Assembly (NCBI GenBank): GCA_029547265.1 | Contig: JAKPPP010000190.1 | Location: forward strand, 1 to 61,894 | Direction: 5' to 3' | Source of the DNA: Bacteroidota bacterium | Lineage (GTDB): Bacteria > Bacteroidota > Bacteroidia > AKYH767-A > OLB10 | Length of the DNA: 61,894 bases | Shown here: positions 26,590 to 37,600 of the stretch, one piece after another | Layout of the letters: the number at the start of each line of letters is the position of its first letter | How positions within the stretch are numbered: position 1 is the first letter of the stretch | Notes under the pieces: generated by a model | What the model was told of the DNA's origin: nothing | The model's input: only the letters and a program-made list of their open reading frames with translations | Database searches by the model: none | Program-made: the position numbers and the translations under genes

Positions 26590-29500
26590 TGCTGTACTTA
26601 TTTACTTCAGTTAAAATATTGAGGTTCTCATCCACCTCCACAGAAATTGCATCAGCACTATCAAGTTTGTCAACCAAATCGAACGAGGTTGCCAAAATTT
26701 CGCTGCGAATATAGTCGAAATTGTTTACTATTGAACGTCGCACCTGTTCCGGGGCTTCCATTTTTACCGTAATACGGTCGGTGATTTCGAAGCCTTTATC
26801 CTTACGGATATTCTGGATTCTGTTGATCACTTCACGGGCTAACCCTTTCTCTTTCAGCTCATCAGAGATTGTAATGTCTAATGCAACCGTTAATCTTCCT
26901 TGGTTAGCAACCTGCCATCCCGGAATATCTTCGCTCATTACTTCCACATCGGCTAGCAATAAGTCGAACATCACGTCGCCAAATTTTAACGGAAGGATGC
27001 CTTCCATCTCCAAATGCGAAATTTGTTCTTGGTTCAGTTCGGCCACTTTTGCTGTCAGTTGTTTCATCAACCCTCCGATCTTCGGACCTAAAGCTTTGAA
27101 GTTAGGCTTCACCTTTTTCACCAAGATTCCGGCAGTCTCCGACATAAACTCTATCTCTTCAACATTCACCTCACTTAGCACTAAGTCGCGGATAGCTTCT
27201 ATACGAGCTTTGAATTTTTCGTCGCTGGCAGGGATTAATATCTTCTGCAACGGCTGACGAACTTTGATATTTACCTTCTTACGAAGCGACAATACCATTG
27301 AAGATATATCTTGCGCCAACTGCATTCTTTCTTCGAGATCTTTATCGATAGAAGAAGCATCGCTCTCAGGGAATGTAGCTAAGTGAACACTATCGTTTTT
27401 ATCGCGACCTGACGTTGCATTCAAATCATTAAATAAATGATCAGCAAAGAACGGAGCCACAGGAGCCATCAAGCGAGAAATTACATCCAAACAAGTGTAA
27501 AGCGTTTGGTAAGCTGCAATTTTATCTTCTGTATACTCACCTTTCCAGAATCGGCGGCGACTTAAGCGCACGTACCAATTACTTAAATGTTCAGAGACAA
27601 AATCAGTAATCAATCGCGTAGCTTTGGTAGGCTCATAATCTGCGTAGCAAGCATCTACATCTCTGATCAATGAATTCAATAGAGAGATAACCCAACGATC
27701 AAGTTCAGTGCGGTCAGCAAGCGGAATTTCTTTCTCGGCGAAAGTAAATCCGTCGATGTTCGCATACACCGCAAAGAAATTATAAGTATTGTAAAGAGTA
27801 CCGAAGAACTTACGTTGAACTTCACCGATACCTTCGGTATTAAATTTCAAGTTATCCCATGGCTGAGCATTGCTGATCATATACCAACGAGTAGCATCGG
27901 GACCAAATGTCTCAAGTGTTTCAAATGGATCAGCTGCATTACCCAAACGTTTCGACATTTTATTGCCGTTTTTATCGAGTACCAGTCCGTTCGAAACAAC
28001 ATTTTTAAACGCCACGCTATCAAACAACATTACAGCGATAGCATGCAAAGTAAAGAACCATCCGCGAGTTTGATCAACGCCTTCAGCGATGAAATCCGCA
28101 GGGAAAGCGCCTTTGAATTGCTCTACATTCTCGAAAGGATAATGCCACTGCGCATAAGGCATAGCACCACTATCGAACCATACGTCGATCAAATCAGTTT
28201 CGCGTGTCATTGGTTTCCCTGTTGACGACACCAACACTACATGATCCACATAAGGGCGATGTAAATCGAAATCAGGTTTCGAAGGATCGATATGTTCCAT
28301 CTTCGCTGCATCCATCACTCCGGCTTTTACTGCAGCTTCTATTTCCAATCTCAATTCTTCTACTGATCCGATGCACTTCTCTTCACCATCTTCGCTTCTC
28401 CAAATTGGAAGAGGAATTCCCCAATAACGAGAGCGAGAAAGGTTCCAATCCACTAAATTATCGAGCCAATTACCAAATCTTCCGGTACCCGTACTTTCAG
28501 GTTTCCAGTTGATGGTTTTATTCAACTCAATCATTCGCTCTTTACAAGCAGTAGTTTTAATAAACCACGAGTCGAGCGGATAATATAAAACGGGCTTATC
28601 TGTTCTCCAGCAATGCGGGTAAGTATGTTCATACTTCTCCACTTTGAAAGCCTTATTTTCTTGTTTTAACTTGATAGAGATACGCTCATCCACCGATAAA
28701 TATTTATCGCGGCCTTGCTTCACTCTAGCCTCTTCTTTTTCTGTTTCGTTGAGGTATTCTTCCTTCACATATTCGAGAGGGAAATCGGTAACCTCTTTTA
28801 CAAATCGTCCTTGCTTATCTACTAACGGCATCGGCTTACCGCTATCGTCATTTATCATGATAGCAGGCACGTTGTGCTGTTTCGCTACGCGGAAGTCATC
28901 GGCACCGAAAGTAGGTGCAATATGCACGATACCTGTACCATCTTCAGTAGAGACAAAATCGCCTGTGATCACTCTGAAAGCATCACCTTCAGGTTGCACA
29001 TAATGCAATAACTGTTCGAAGCGGATATCTTGTAAATCGCGGCCTTTAAACTCAGCTATTACCTTGAAAGGAATATTCTTATTACCATCTTGATAATCTT
29101 CTATCAAGAGTTCAGCATTTTTCGCATTAAAATGTTTACCAACGAGGTCTTTTGCAAGCACCACGCACATCGGCTTAAACGTATACTGATTAAACGTGCG
29201 CACCAACACATAGGTGATATCAGGACCAACGGCAAGGGCAGCATTCGAAGGTAATGTCCAAGGTGTAGTTGTCCAAGCCAAGAAATACAGCGGCGCATCA
29301 CACTTCGCGAACAAGAATTCACTCTTCTCATTACGAACGGCAGTAAACTGAGCAACGATGGTAGTATCCTTCACCAGCTTATACGTTCCGGGTTGGTTAA
29401 GCTCATGTGAACTCAATCCGGTACCTGCTGCAGGAGAATATGGTTGGATAGTATAACCTTTGTAAAGAAGGTCTTTTTTATAGAGCTGTTGGAGTAAATT

Positions 29501-29983
29501 CCAGCAAGTCTCGATATAGTTATTCTCGAAAGTGATATAAGGGTTGTCGAGGTCGACCCAATAGCCCATTTTACGGGTAAGATCATCCCATACCGACTTA
29601 TACTTCATCACCTCCTTACGGCAAGCTTTGTTATAATCCTCGATAGAGATTTTAATACCGATATCCTCTTTAGTGATACCTAAGGTCTTCTCGACGCTAA
29701 TTTCGATAGGTAGTCCGTGAGTATCCCAGCCGCCTTTACGTTTCACCTGGAACCCTTTTTGGGTTTTATAGCGACAGAAAATGTCTTTGATACTCCTAGC
29801 CATCACGTGGTGGATGCCCGGGAGACCGTTAGCCGAAGGCGGACCTTCGTAGAAAGTATAAGAAGGATTTCCCTCACGTTCAGAGACAGAACGTTCGAAA
29901 ACCTTTTTGTCTTGCCAGTTGCGGAGCACCTGCTCTGCGAGATTCGGCAAATTCAATTGTTTGTATTCGGGATACTTAGCCAT
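26579..29983 (-). CDS. ileS: isoleucyl-tRNA synthetase
   Basis: A 1134-residue class I aminoacyl-tRNA synthetase charging tRNA-Ile. The ATP-binding HIGH motif is present in the variant GIHH (56-59, in [11 protein letters not shown]), and the KMSKR loop is intact ([11 protein letters not shown]). The editing domain ([20 protein letters not shown], with the Thr-rich motif) and the anticodon-binding domain ([12 protein letters not shown]) are complete. It is longer than E. coli IleS (938), as usual for Bacteroidota. A TAnnTTTG box ends 13 nt before the ATG, and a terminator-like hairpin lies just beyond it, isolating the gene from upstream transcription. It overlaps the DksA-like gene. Confidence 0.97.
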   Translation of the reverse strand: MAKYPEYKQLNLPNLAEQVLRNWQDKKVFERSVSEREGNPSYTFYEGPPSANGLPGIHHVMARSIKDIFCRYKTQKGFQVKRKGGWDTHGLPIEISVEKTLGITKEDIGIKISIEDYNKACRKEVMKYKSVWDDLTRKMGYWVDLDNPYITFENNYIETCWNLLQQLYKKDLLYKGYTIQPYSPAAGTGLSSHELNQPGTYKLVKDTTIVAQFTAVRNEKSEFLFAKCDAPLYFLAWTTTPWTLPSNAALAVGPDITYVLVRTFNQYTFKPMCVVLAKDLVGKHFNAKNAELLIEDYQDGNKNIPFKVIAEFKGRDLQDIRFEQLLHYVQPEGDAFRVITGDFVSTEDGTGIVHIAPTFGADDFRVAKQHNVPAIMINDDSGKPMPLVDKQGRFVKEVTDFPLEYVKEEYLNETEKEEARVKQGRDKYLSVDERISIKLKQENKAFKVEKYEHTYPHCWRTDKPVLYYPLDSWFIKTTACKERMIELNKTINWKPESTGTGRFGNWLDNLVDWNLSRSRYWGIPLPIWRSEDGEEKCIGSVEELRLEIEAAVKAGVMDAAKMEHIDPSKPDFDLHRPYVDHVVLVSSTGKPMTRETDLIDVWFDSGAMPYAQWHYPFENVEQFKGAFPADFIAEGVDQTRGWFFTLHAIAVMLFDSVAFKNVVSNGLVLDKNGNKMSKRLGNAADPFETLETFGPDATRWYMISNAQPWDNLKFNTEGIGEVQRKFFGTLYNTYNFFAVYANIDGFTFAEKEIPLADRTELDRWVISLLNSLIRDVDACYADYEPTKATRLITDFVSEHLSNWYVRLSRRRFWKGEYTEDKIAAYQTLYTCLDVISRLMAPVAPFFADHLFNDLNATSGRDKNDSVHLATFPESDASSIDKDLEERMQLAQDISSMVLSLRKKVNIKVRQPLQKILIPASDEKFKARIEAIRDLVLSEVNVEEIEFMSETAGILVKKVKPNFKALGPKIGGLMKQLTAKVAELNQEQISHLEMEGILPLKFGDVMFDLLLADVEVMSEDIPGWQVANQGRLTVALDITISDELKEKGLAREVINRIQNIRKDKGFEITDRITVKMEAPEQVRRSIVNNFDYIRSEILATSFDLVDKLDSADAISVEVDENLNILTEVNKYSNGH

Positions 29984-29996
29984 GATAAAGAAGGTG

Positions 29997-30004
29997 CAAA
30001 ATTA
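29997..30004 (-). promoter_or_regulatory. probable -7 element of ileS
   Basis: TAATTTTG on the minus strand, exact TAnnTTTG, 13 nt before the ileS ATG. This predicts a very short 5' leader of about 9 nt. Confidence 0.5.
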
Positions 30005-30015
30005 CGGAAAAAAAT

Positions 30016-30041
30016 AAAGCGGCCTTAGGAGCCGCTTTTTG
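30016..30041 (-). terminator. terminator-like hairpin upstream of ileS
   Basis: AAGCGGC pairs with GCCGCTT around a short loop. The minus strand continues TTTATTTTTTT directly into the ileS promoter box, and the plus side also has five T. It probably ends transcripts coming from the EamA side. Confidence 0.65.
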
Positions 30042-30213
30042 CCACGCTTTGAAAAGCCTCTGACTTTTCGGTATAAAGAACGATCTTATTTCATGGGGGG
30101 GGACGGGACAACCACCGGATTGACCCTTATTTTATTGATGAGGCAAAGAAACATCGGGGAAAGGGTGATTTCAAAAGAGATGAGGTGAATGGGGGAAAAT
30201 GGGGGTTGAATGG

Positions 30214-30420
30214 GAGATTGATTTGAAAATTTGAAGATTTTCAATTTGAAAATGCGAGCTAAACTCGAGGAAATATTGGATTGGCTTGTCCTTATGTAGC
30301 TTCCGTGTTGCTTGATAGGGCCTCGTGCTGACATTCATCGTCAGTATCGCTGATTATTTTGGCTTGGTTATGATTTTTCGTCTTCGACGATAGAGATTGA
30401 TTTGTTAATTTGAAAATGGG
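30214..30420 (+). repeat. pair of AATTTGAAAAT-type direct repeats
   Basis: Two copies (30214-30238 and 30393-30417) of GAGATTGATTTGnnAATTTGAAnAT, 22 of 25 positions equal, 179 bp apart. The first copy continues into an 8-bp inverted repeat TTGAAAAT/ATTTTCAA (30223-30244). Simple AATTTGAAAATTTG-type sequence is a familiar spacer component in Bacteroidota genomes. Confidence 0.6.
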
Positions 30421-30489
30421 TTTTAAGATACCTTATTTCCAAAATCGATCGTCTATCGCCTATTATCTATCGCCAATAGACTTTTCGTG

Positions 30490-31368
30490 TTAAACTACCA
30501 CCTCTTTCTTCCTTGTAGTAACATAAATATTCAATACTACTCCGGCAATTACGCAGAGCATACCGAGGAAGGTAAAGCCATCGTGAATTTCGTTGAAGAG
30601 TGCCCAACCGAAGAATAGGGCGTAAATAATTCCGAGGTAATTAAGGATTGAAACTTTGGCAATATTTTCAGACTGTAAACTGCGGGTTAGGTTTAATTGT
30701 CCGAGTTGAGTAACAACGCCAATTAGGATGATATACAGCCAGTCAATTCCCTGCGGCATTTCAAAATTAAATACAGTAAAGGCCCCTCCTACTATTGATC
30801 CTAATAATTGGAAATGCAGTACTACAACTAATGGATGCTCCAATTGTTTTAAAGAACGCACCATATTATAAGCTAAAGCTGAAAAAAAGGAAGATAAAAT
30901 ACCGACAGCGAGCATTGTCCAACTGACACGATCATCGAATCCTTTAATGAGAATAACTCCTGCAAATGACAACAGAAAAAACAACCATTGCACGGGCATC
31001 ACTTTTTCCTTCAGTAAATAAATAGCCAGGATTGTAGTAAACACCGGAGAAATATATTGAATAGTCACTGCTGTGCCTAATGGCATATTCTGAATAGAAA
31101 GAAAAAACATGTACAAAGCAGTAGTGCCAAACAAACCACGAAGGAATAATAATTTTCGGTTACTACCTTTCCATGGAACACCCTCTTTATACAAACCTGC
31201 AAATCCGATGAGCGTCGCCACCGAACATCGAAAGAAAACCAATTCCATTGCAGGGAGATGCGCCAACTTTTTCACCATCACATTCATCAACGCGAACCAA
31301 AAAGTTGAAAGCAGCATATGCTTAACGCCTTTGGAGAAGAAAGTTGGTGTAGAATTCGAGCTATTCAA
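30490..31368 (-). CDS. EamA/DMT-family transporter
   Basis: A 292-residue inner-membrane protein with ten hydrophobic segments forming two EamA repeats, the second beginning around residue 150 (WTMLAVGILSSFFSALAYN). A typical sequence is the end of the first repeat (LGTAVTIQYISPVFTTILAIYLLKE). Family members export metabolites or amino acids, or take up nucleosides; the substrate is unknown. The start is a TTG at 31368 (NSSNSTPTFFSKGVKHM); ATG 31317, 17 codons inside, is an alternative but would cut into the lead of helix 1. It is a lone gene downstream of the M4 gene. Confidence 0.85.
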   Translation of the reverse strand: MNSSNSTPTFFSKGVKHMLLSTFWFALMNVMVKKLAHLPAMELVFFRCSVATLIGFAGLYKEGVPWKGSNRKLLFLRGLFGTTALYMFFLSIQNMPLGTAVTIQYISPVFTTILAIYLLKEKVMPVQWLFFLLSFAGVILIKGFDDRVSWTMLAVGILSSFFSALAYNMVRSLKQLEHPLVVVLHFQLLGSIVGGAFTVFNFEMPQGIDWLYIILIGVVTQLGQLNLTRSLQSENIAKVSILNYLGIIYALFFGWALFNEIHDGFTFLGMLCVIAGVVLNIYVTTRKKEVVV

Positions 31369-31507
31369 AATTTGCGGAACAATGTAAAATGAAATCGTTA
31401 AAGTTTTAGTCTTAACTTCTTATGCCGTTCAAATACAAATCAAATCCTTTCGTAAGCTTCAAAATATGAATTGACAAGTACGAAATTAGTCTTGCACTTG
31501 AAACAGA

Positions 31508-31557
31508 AGATGCCTGAATGATAGTAGAAGATTCTCTATAATAACATTCAGGCATCT
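31508..31557 (-). terminator. 13-bp inverted repeat, probable terminator of the M4 gene
   Basis: AGATGCCTGAATG pairs perfectly with CATTCAGGCATCT around a 24-nt loop, 80-130 nt past the M4 stop codon. The T-tract is weak on the minus strand (TCTGTTTC) and absent on the plus strand, so it may instead protect the mRNA 3' end. Confidence 0.6.
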
Positions 31558-31636
31558 AAACTAGAAATAATTATTTAAACGATACCTTAAAGTTTACATT
31601 ACTTTTCGCATCGAATAATTTTCAATTCAAGATAAA

Positions 31637-34600
31637 CTACTTTGTTTTGATAATTCGGAACACCTCACTATAATCACCTCCGATTAATCGAACATAATAA
31701 ACTCCGGAAACTTCCGCGCTAATACGTACGTTGTGAATGCCGGAAGATTGTTCTTCATTATCAACTGGAGTATTTACCAACCTACCTAACGCATCAAAAA
31801 CTTTAACAGATAAAATTGTCGGTTTCTTCAATTCATAAGTTAAAGTAGTTTCATTACCGAAAGGATTTGGCAATATAGTTGCAGCAGTAATATTAGAGTT
31901 TTCATTTAACCCTGTGCTATTACGTAACCACACAGTATAATCTTCATATTGTCCGTTTGTTAAATCCATACAAGGATCCATCAATGAAGATAAAGTATTA
32001 TCGGAACCAATTCTCAATCGCAATGGTGTGCTTATTACTGCATTTACCGGAACGGTAAAACTGCCTGCATTCCATCCGTTAACTCCGGACAAAGTAAATA
32101 ACTGCTCGGAAAGACTAAAAACTCCATCGTTATTATAATCAATCCAAGCTGATACATTACTTGCAATAGAAGTATCTGTCAATACATTTAAACTATAAGT
32201 CTGTCCACGATTAAGAGTTGTAGAATCACTACATGAATAATCTTGATACCCGTCGCTACCACCATTACTCAATTTATTAATTGATTGCAATTGTACTCCC
32301 CAGATTCCATACTCACAACAATAAGACAATGTTGATGGTGTGCAAGACGGGGACAATGGTGCATTATTAAATCCGACATTCACAGTAGCAAAGGTAGTAT
32401 CCTTATAACCATTTTCACTAACAATTAATCTAATGGTATACGTACCTGCGTTAGTATAATAGTGTAGAGGCGATTTAATATTAGAAGTAAATCCATCGCC
32501 AAACGTCCATGCATATGTGGCATTAGGACTCACTATGCCGGCATCAAAAGAAACGGAATGACCACATGAATCAATAGACATGGAAATAGAAGCGCAGCCA
32601 TCTAGATCCTTCATCATAATTATTACAACCGAATCTACCGGATTCAAAGGATCATTACTTGGAATCAACAGCATGGCTGTATTTAATCCAAACGAAGCAG
32701 AATCCGGAGTTAAAACAATGTTAATCACCGAAGAGTCGCCAGTCATAACGGTATCATTTCCCACATCTGATGTTGCCCACGGAACAAAGGTATTCGAAGT
32801 CACTTGTGATAGAATATTTCCAATCAGTCGTGCTTCATTATTAGTATATGCAAAGTAGTCAAACGCTAAATAAAATGCCTTCCCGAGTCCATAATTCACA
32901 TATGAGAATACATCCTCTGTCCCATAAGATATCAATCTAGTCTTATTAGCATTTGAAATATTCGCCGCATATGTAGCATTAGGGCCAAGAAATGATAATG
33001 AAACCCCTGCAGTGTAAGGTGAGGTCGAATTTAACACTGTTAATGTTGCAAAACTTACATCAGAGGCCGACGACCCCGTAATAATTCCTGTGTTAAGTAT
33101 ACATTGGAAATGAGTGGCATCAGCTCCACAATATATCACTATATTCCCTGCAGAGACAAAATTTTGTATAACCGTTGCCAGTGGCGTGAAATTACTAGCA
33201 ACTCCAATCTCTGGCTCAGCCATTAGGAGCACGTCTGCATCCACCAACGCATTCGCAAGCAATGTAGAAGACGCAGTATTGACAACAGTCAACGTATAAT
33301 TCGTGAAATTTTGATTTATTGCAGCTAAAGTATTTGAATATTCTCCGCCAATATCTACTCCATAAGTTAGTGCTACAACTTTAAGAGGAGTAGAACTATT
33401 CATAGAAACTACAGAAGAATGATAAATCAATGTATCCTCTCCAACATTATAAACAGTAAGAGGAACATTTATTGCATTATTGCATGCCGATGCATGAACA
33501 AATATTGTGTCCGAAAATTGTTCCAACTTAGGCACGCCATAAGAATAAGCGGACAAACAAATTGCAGTGTCAGCAATATTACTTTGAATAGTTAGTGTAC
33601 CATTAAACCATCCTGTATCTGAAGCTGAAATATTAACAATTACATCTAAAGCTCCATCAGGAGGAATAATACCTGATCCTATATAGCTATAAGTAAATGC
33701 AGGATTACTCATCAATATTGAAGAAATACTAAATGCATCACAACCGTTATTAAATAAACGAAGTGTGTCAGATATCGTGGAATTATTCTGCACCGACCCG
33801 AAATTAATGCACGTGTCACTTAGTACTAAATTTGGAGCTCCAACGGTAGTAAGAATAACAACAACTGGAATAATAGGATGTTGAGGATCATTTGTTGCAA
33901 CTTCAATAACAGTAGTATCAATTCCGGCATTAAGGTTCACAGAGGAGATAATAAATGGAACAACAAGCGAATCACCGACAGGAATACTTTCATTAACTTC
34001 ATTTATCGATACTGCTGAACCAAGATTAGAAATATTCCTAGAAACACAATTGACTAACAATTTCGAAGTGTAACTTGATGTGGCGAAATAGTCGAATCCA
34101 AGATAAATTGCAGCTCCTTCACCATATTCCTTATAGGCCACTACATCGTAATTGATACTAGATTTTATCAAAGTATTTATTAAGGTATCTGTAAAATCAA
34201 TACTAGAGGATAGATCAACAGCTGGGAAAGATGGAGGAATACCTTGTATAATAAAATTAGTAGAATCAACTCTCGTCAATGCACCTGTATATACATTTTG
34301 GTAATTAGTTCCACTAAACAGACCCATAGCGTTTAAACGAAAAGGGGTATTTGCAGAACCACAAACCACTACTCTTCCTCCATTTGCCATAAACCGACTT
34401 ATTACAGGAGCATAGGCAGCATAATGAAGGGAAGCCCCTGTTTCCTGCTCCGGAAATAATAAAACATGTTTCCCAACTAGAGCGGCAGCTAGTCCAGCAG
34501 AATCAGTACCCGGGAATGTAGTAATCGAATAATTGCTAACAGAATCTCTAATTATTTGTGTCATTACTGCATATTCCTGCGTAAGATCAACACCAAATGT

Positions 34601-37600
34601 GCAAGCAAGTATTTTCAAACTATCTCCCTGCGAATCAATACTTACATTAAGATCACTTAATCCGCTATTGTAAATTGTAAAATTAACATTTAAAGAGTCG
34701 CCACAATTTTGAGTAACATAAATTGTATCAGGCACAACAGAAGCTATCGGTGCACCAATTGTAAATGCAGTTAGACAAATTGAAGTATCATGATCATTAT
34801 TGAACAATTGAATCGAGCCATTGTTCGAGCCTATAGTGGCGGAATTGAATTCAATCGACAAACTATATGATTCTCCCGGAGGAATAGATAGTGGTCCGAC
34901 AGTATCTACTGAAAATTCCACAGTAGAAGAAACAATATTAGAAATAACTAATGTATCACATCCAATGTTATTGATTTCAAAATTTTTTGCTAAATGATTG
35001 CCTTCAAGAACAGTTCCAAAATCCAAACAACTATCCTGTAGGACTATTGAAGGAGCTCCAATGATCTCAATAATAACCGGTACTATAATTTGCGGATGTA
35101 GTGGATCATTGGTATTAATTACAATAGAAGATGTATCAGTCCCAGTTACTTGACTATTCGTAGTGATCACTACCGGAATCAGCACTGAATCGCCGGGCGA
35201 CAAAGTACCACTACTTCCGTTTACAGACAACCAATCGCTGTCAGAATCAAATCCACCAAAAATAGAATTGATGAGCAACCTATCTACATATCGATTTGAT
35301 TCATAATAATCGAACCCAAGAAAGACAACATCTCCGTTGCCAATCTTTTTATAAGACACAACGTCATAGGTAGTATATTTAACTAAATGGACACAATCAA
35401 CATCAGTAAATGTATGATAAAAAGTGGAATTAGAAGCATTAAAGTTAAGAGCAATACTATCAGCAACAAAATGAGTTGTATCTAATGAATTTAGGATTCC
35501 GCTATTCACATAACTTTGATAAGTTCCGGTAATTAATCCCATAGTAGTAATCCGATTAGAAGATTGTGTACCTGCCACTACAACTCTTCCTCCGTTTGCT
35601 AAGAATGTAGCTATTGGCGTTACCCAAGAGCTATAATGAGTACTTGCACCGGATTCTTGTTCCGGAAATAGCAACACATCTTTTCCCACTAATGCATTCG
35701 TTAAACCGGTGGCATCTATCCCATTGAATTGCGTCAGTTTATATTTCATATGACGTGAATTTAAAGCACTAATCATATTTAAATATTCTTGCGTCATGTC
35801 AACACCGTATGTACAAACAAGGATATTTAATGAATCCGGAGTTACATTTGAAGTCTCAACATCATAATCCAAATCACTTAATCCAATGTTTGATAAGGTC
35901 AAGTATCTTGTTATTGAATCAGTACAATTTACCGTTACAAACATGGTATCGGGATTTACGATCGAAATGGGTGCACCAACAACCGCCCCGATAAGGCATA
36001 TACTTGTATCATGATCATTATTATGTAATGTCAGCTGACCTGCAAATGATCCGATTGATGCCGACATTAATTGCACTTGCAATGTATAATTACTAAACGG
36101 TGGCAGAGCAATAGGACCCGATGCCGCCGGAGTAAACTCAGCCGAAGAAGAAGTGATACTACTTATATAAAGCGTATCACATCCATTGTTTGAAATTTCC
36201 ACTGAATCGAAAGACGCTTCATTTTGAAATACTTGAGCGAAATGAAGACACGTATCTGACAAAGCAAGGTGCGGACTTCCAATCACATTAACGTGACAAG
36301 GAATATTGTACACTAAATTTGCTGAATCATTACTATTTATTGATGCAGTTAAATCATATTGACCGCTATTGAAATTAGCTGTATTAATTACTATATAAAT
36401 CAATTCGGAGTCGCCCGGAGCTATAGTCGCGTTATTCGGATCTATTTCAATTAAATTATCCATTGGGGTTAAAATACCTTTAACTGCATTAGAAATAATT
36501 TTTGCATAAGGTGTATTAGGTGTATAATAATCGAAACCAATAAAAGTAACAGATCCTTGACCTATTTCCCGATACGTTACAACTTCATTAGCAGGAATTG
36601 ATGAATATGCTAAGGTTATGCGGTCAACATTAGAGAATGTGCAATATATTGTCAAATTAGCGCCGGCAAAAACGGGAGGAACACTATCCATGATAAAATG
36701 TGAAGTATCCAAGACCGAAACATTACTAGAGGTTGTGAAATAACCACTATTATTAAGAAGACCCATTGCCGTGAGACGTTGATCATAATCAGTACACACG
36801 ATAACATTACCGCCCCGATTTACAAAACGCTGTACTACGGATCCAAAATTAACATAATGACTTGCGGTTCCCGTTTCTCTTTCAGGGAAAAGCAAAATAT
36901 CAGTTGTATCTAAAGCGGCTCTAAGTTCGGCGGAATCTATTCCATTGTATTGAGTGATGGAGTAATCTGTAAACCCTGAATTAATGCCTGCAATTGTATT
37001 AATATATTCTCCTGTCATATCAACACCATATGTACAAACAAGAATTCTTTTATGATGTAAAGTATTTTGGGTTACTGTATTTCCGCTTATTACCAAATCA
37101 CCGGATCCGGTATTATAGACCATGAGCGGGACGTGAATAGAATCACCACAACTTACGGTAACCGATATTGAATCCGGGTTACTGCTGATAACAGGGAAAT
37201 CTTGAATATTTATTTGAAGTGTGGTAGTATCAGAAGCCGAACATGTATATACGATAAGTCTTACGGTATATATGCCAGGGGTAGTATAGGCATGTGTTGG
37301 ATTTTGGAGGGTACTTACATTTCCATCTCCAAAGTTCCACTGCCAAGCATTTGGAGCATTTGTGCTTAAATCATTAAACTGCACAGGAACATTTACCGGA
37401 GGAGTTGTATCATCGACAGAGAACTGTGCAGTAGGATATCCTGATGAATACAATATTGAAGTCCAAGAAAGGTCAAATCCCGGATAAGTAACAGATCCAT
37501 CCGTTGTAAATTGAATAAACATTTTGCCTGAAGGGGCTTTTACTTTTTGAATAGAAGTACTACCAGATGCAGAAAACAACAAAGTACCAAGATTAGATGT

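Larger units (their letters stand above)
29984..30489. other. 506-bp repeat-rich spacer between ileS and the EamA gene
   Basis: Apart from the ileS -7 box and a hairpin at its left end, I see no credible gene. It holds an 8-G run (30095-30102) and a G-tract cluster (30156-30214). It also holds two copies of a 25-nt motif GAGATTGATTTGnnAATTTGAAnAT (30214 and 30393) and a short stretch of GATAGA-type repeats (30441-30480). An 82-codon minus ORF here is low complexity and reads through the repeats. Confidence 0.6.

Noticed and set aside
26000..26622. Two plus-strand ORFs (about 160-200 codons) opposite the DksA-like gene
   Set aside because: Caused by the Lys/Ala repeat, which leaves the opposite strand without stops; products are Ala/Phe- or Arg/Cys-rich.
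30086..30334. 82-codon minus-strand ORF in the ileS/EamA spacer
   Set aside because: Reads through the AATTTGAAAAT repeats and the G tracts; composition is low complexity, and the ORF has no recognisable domain or start signal.
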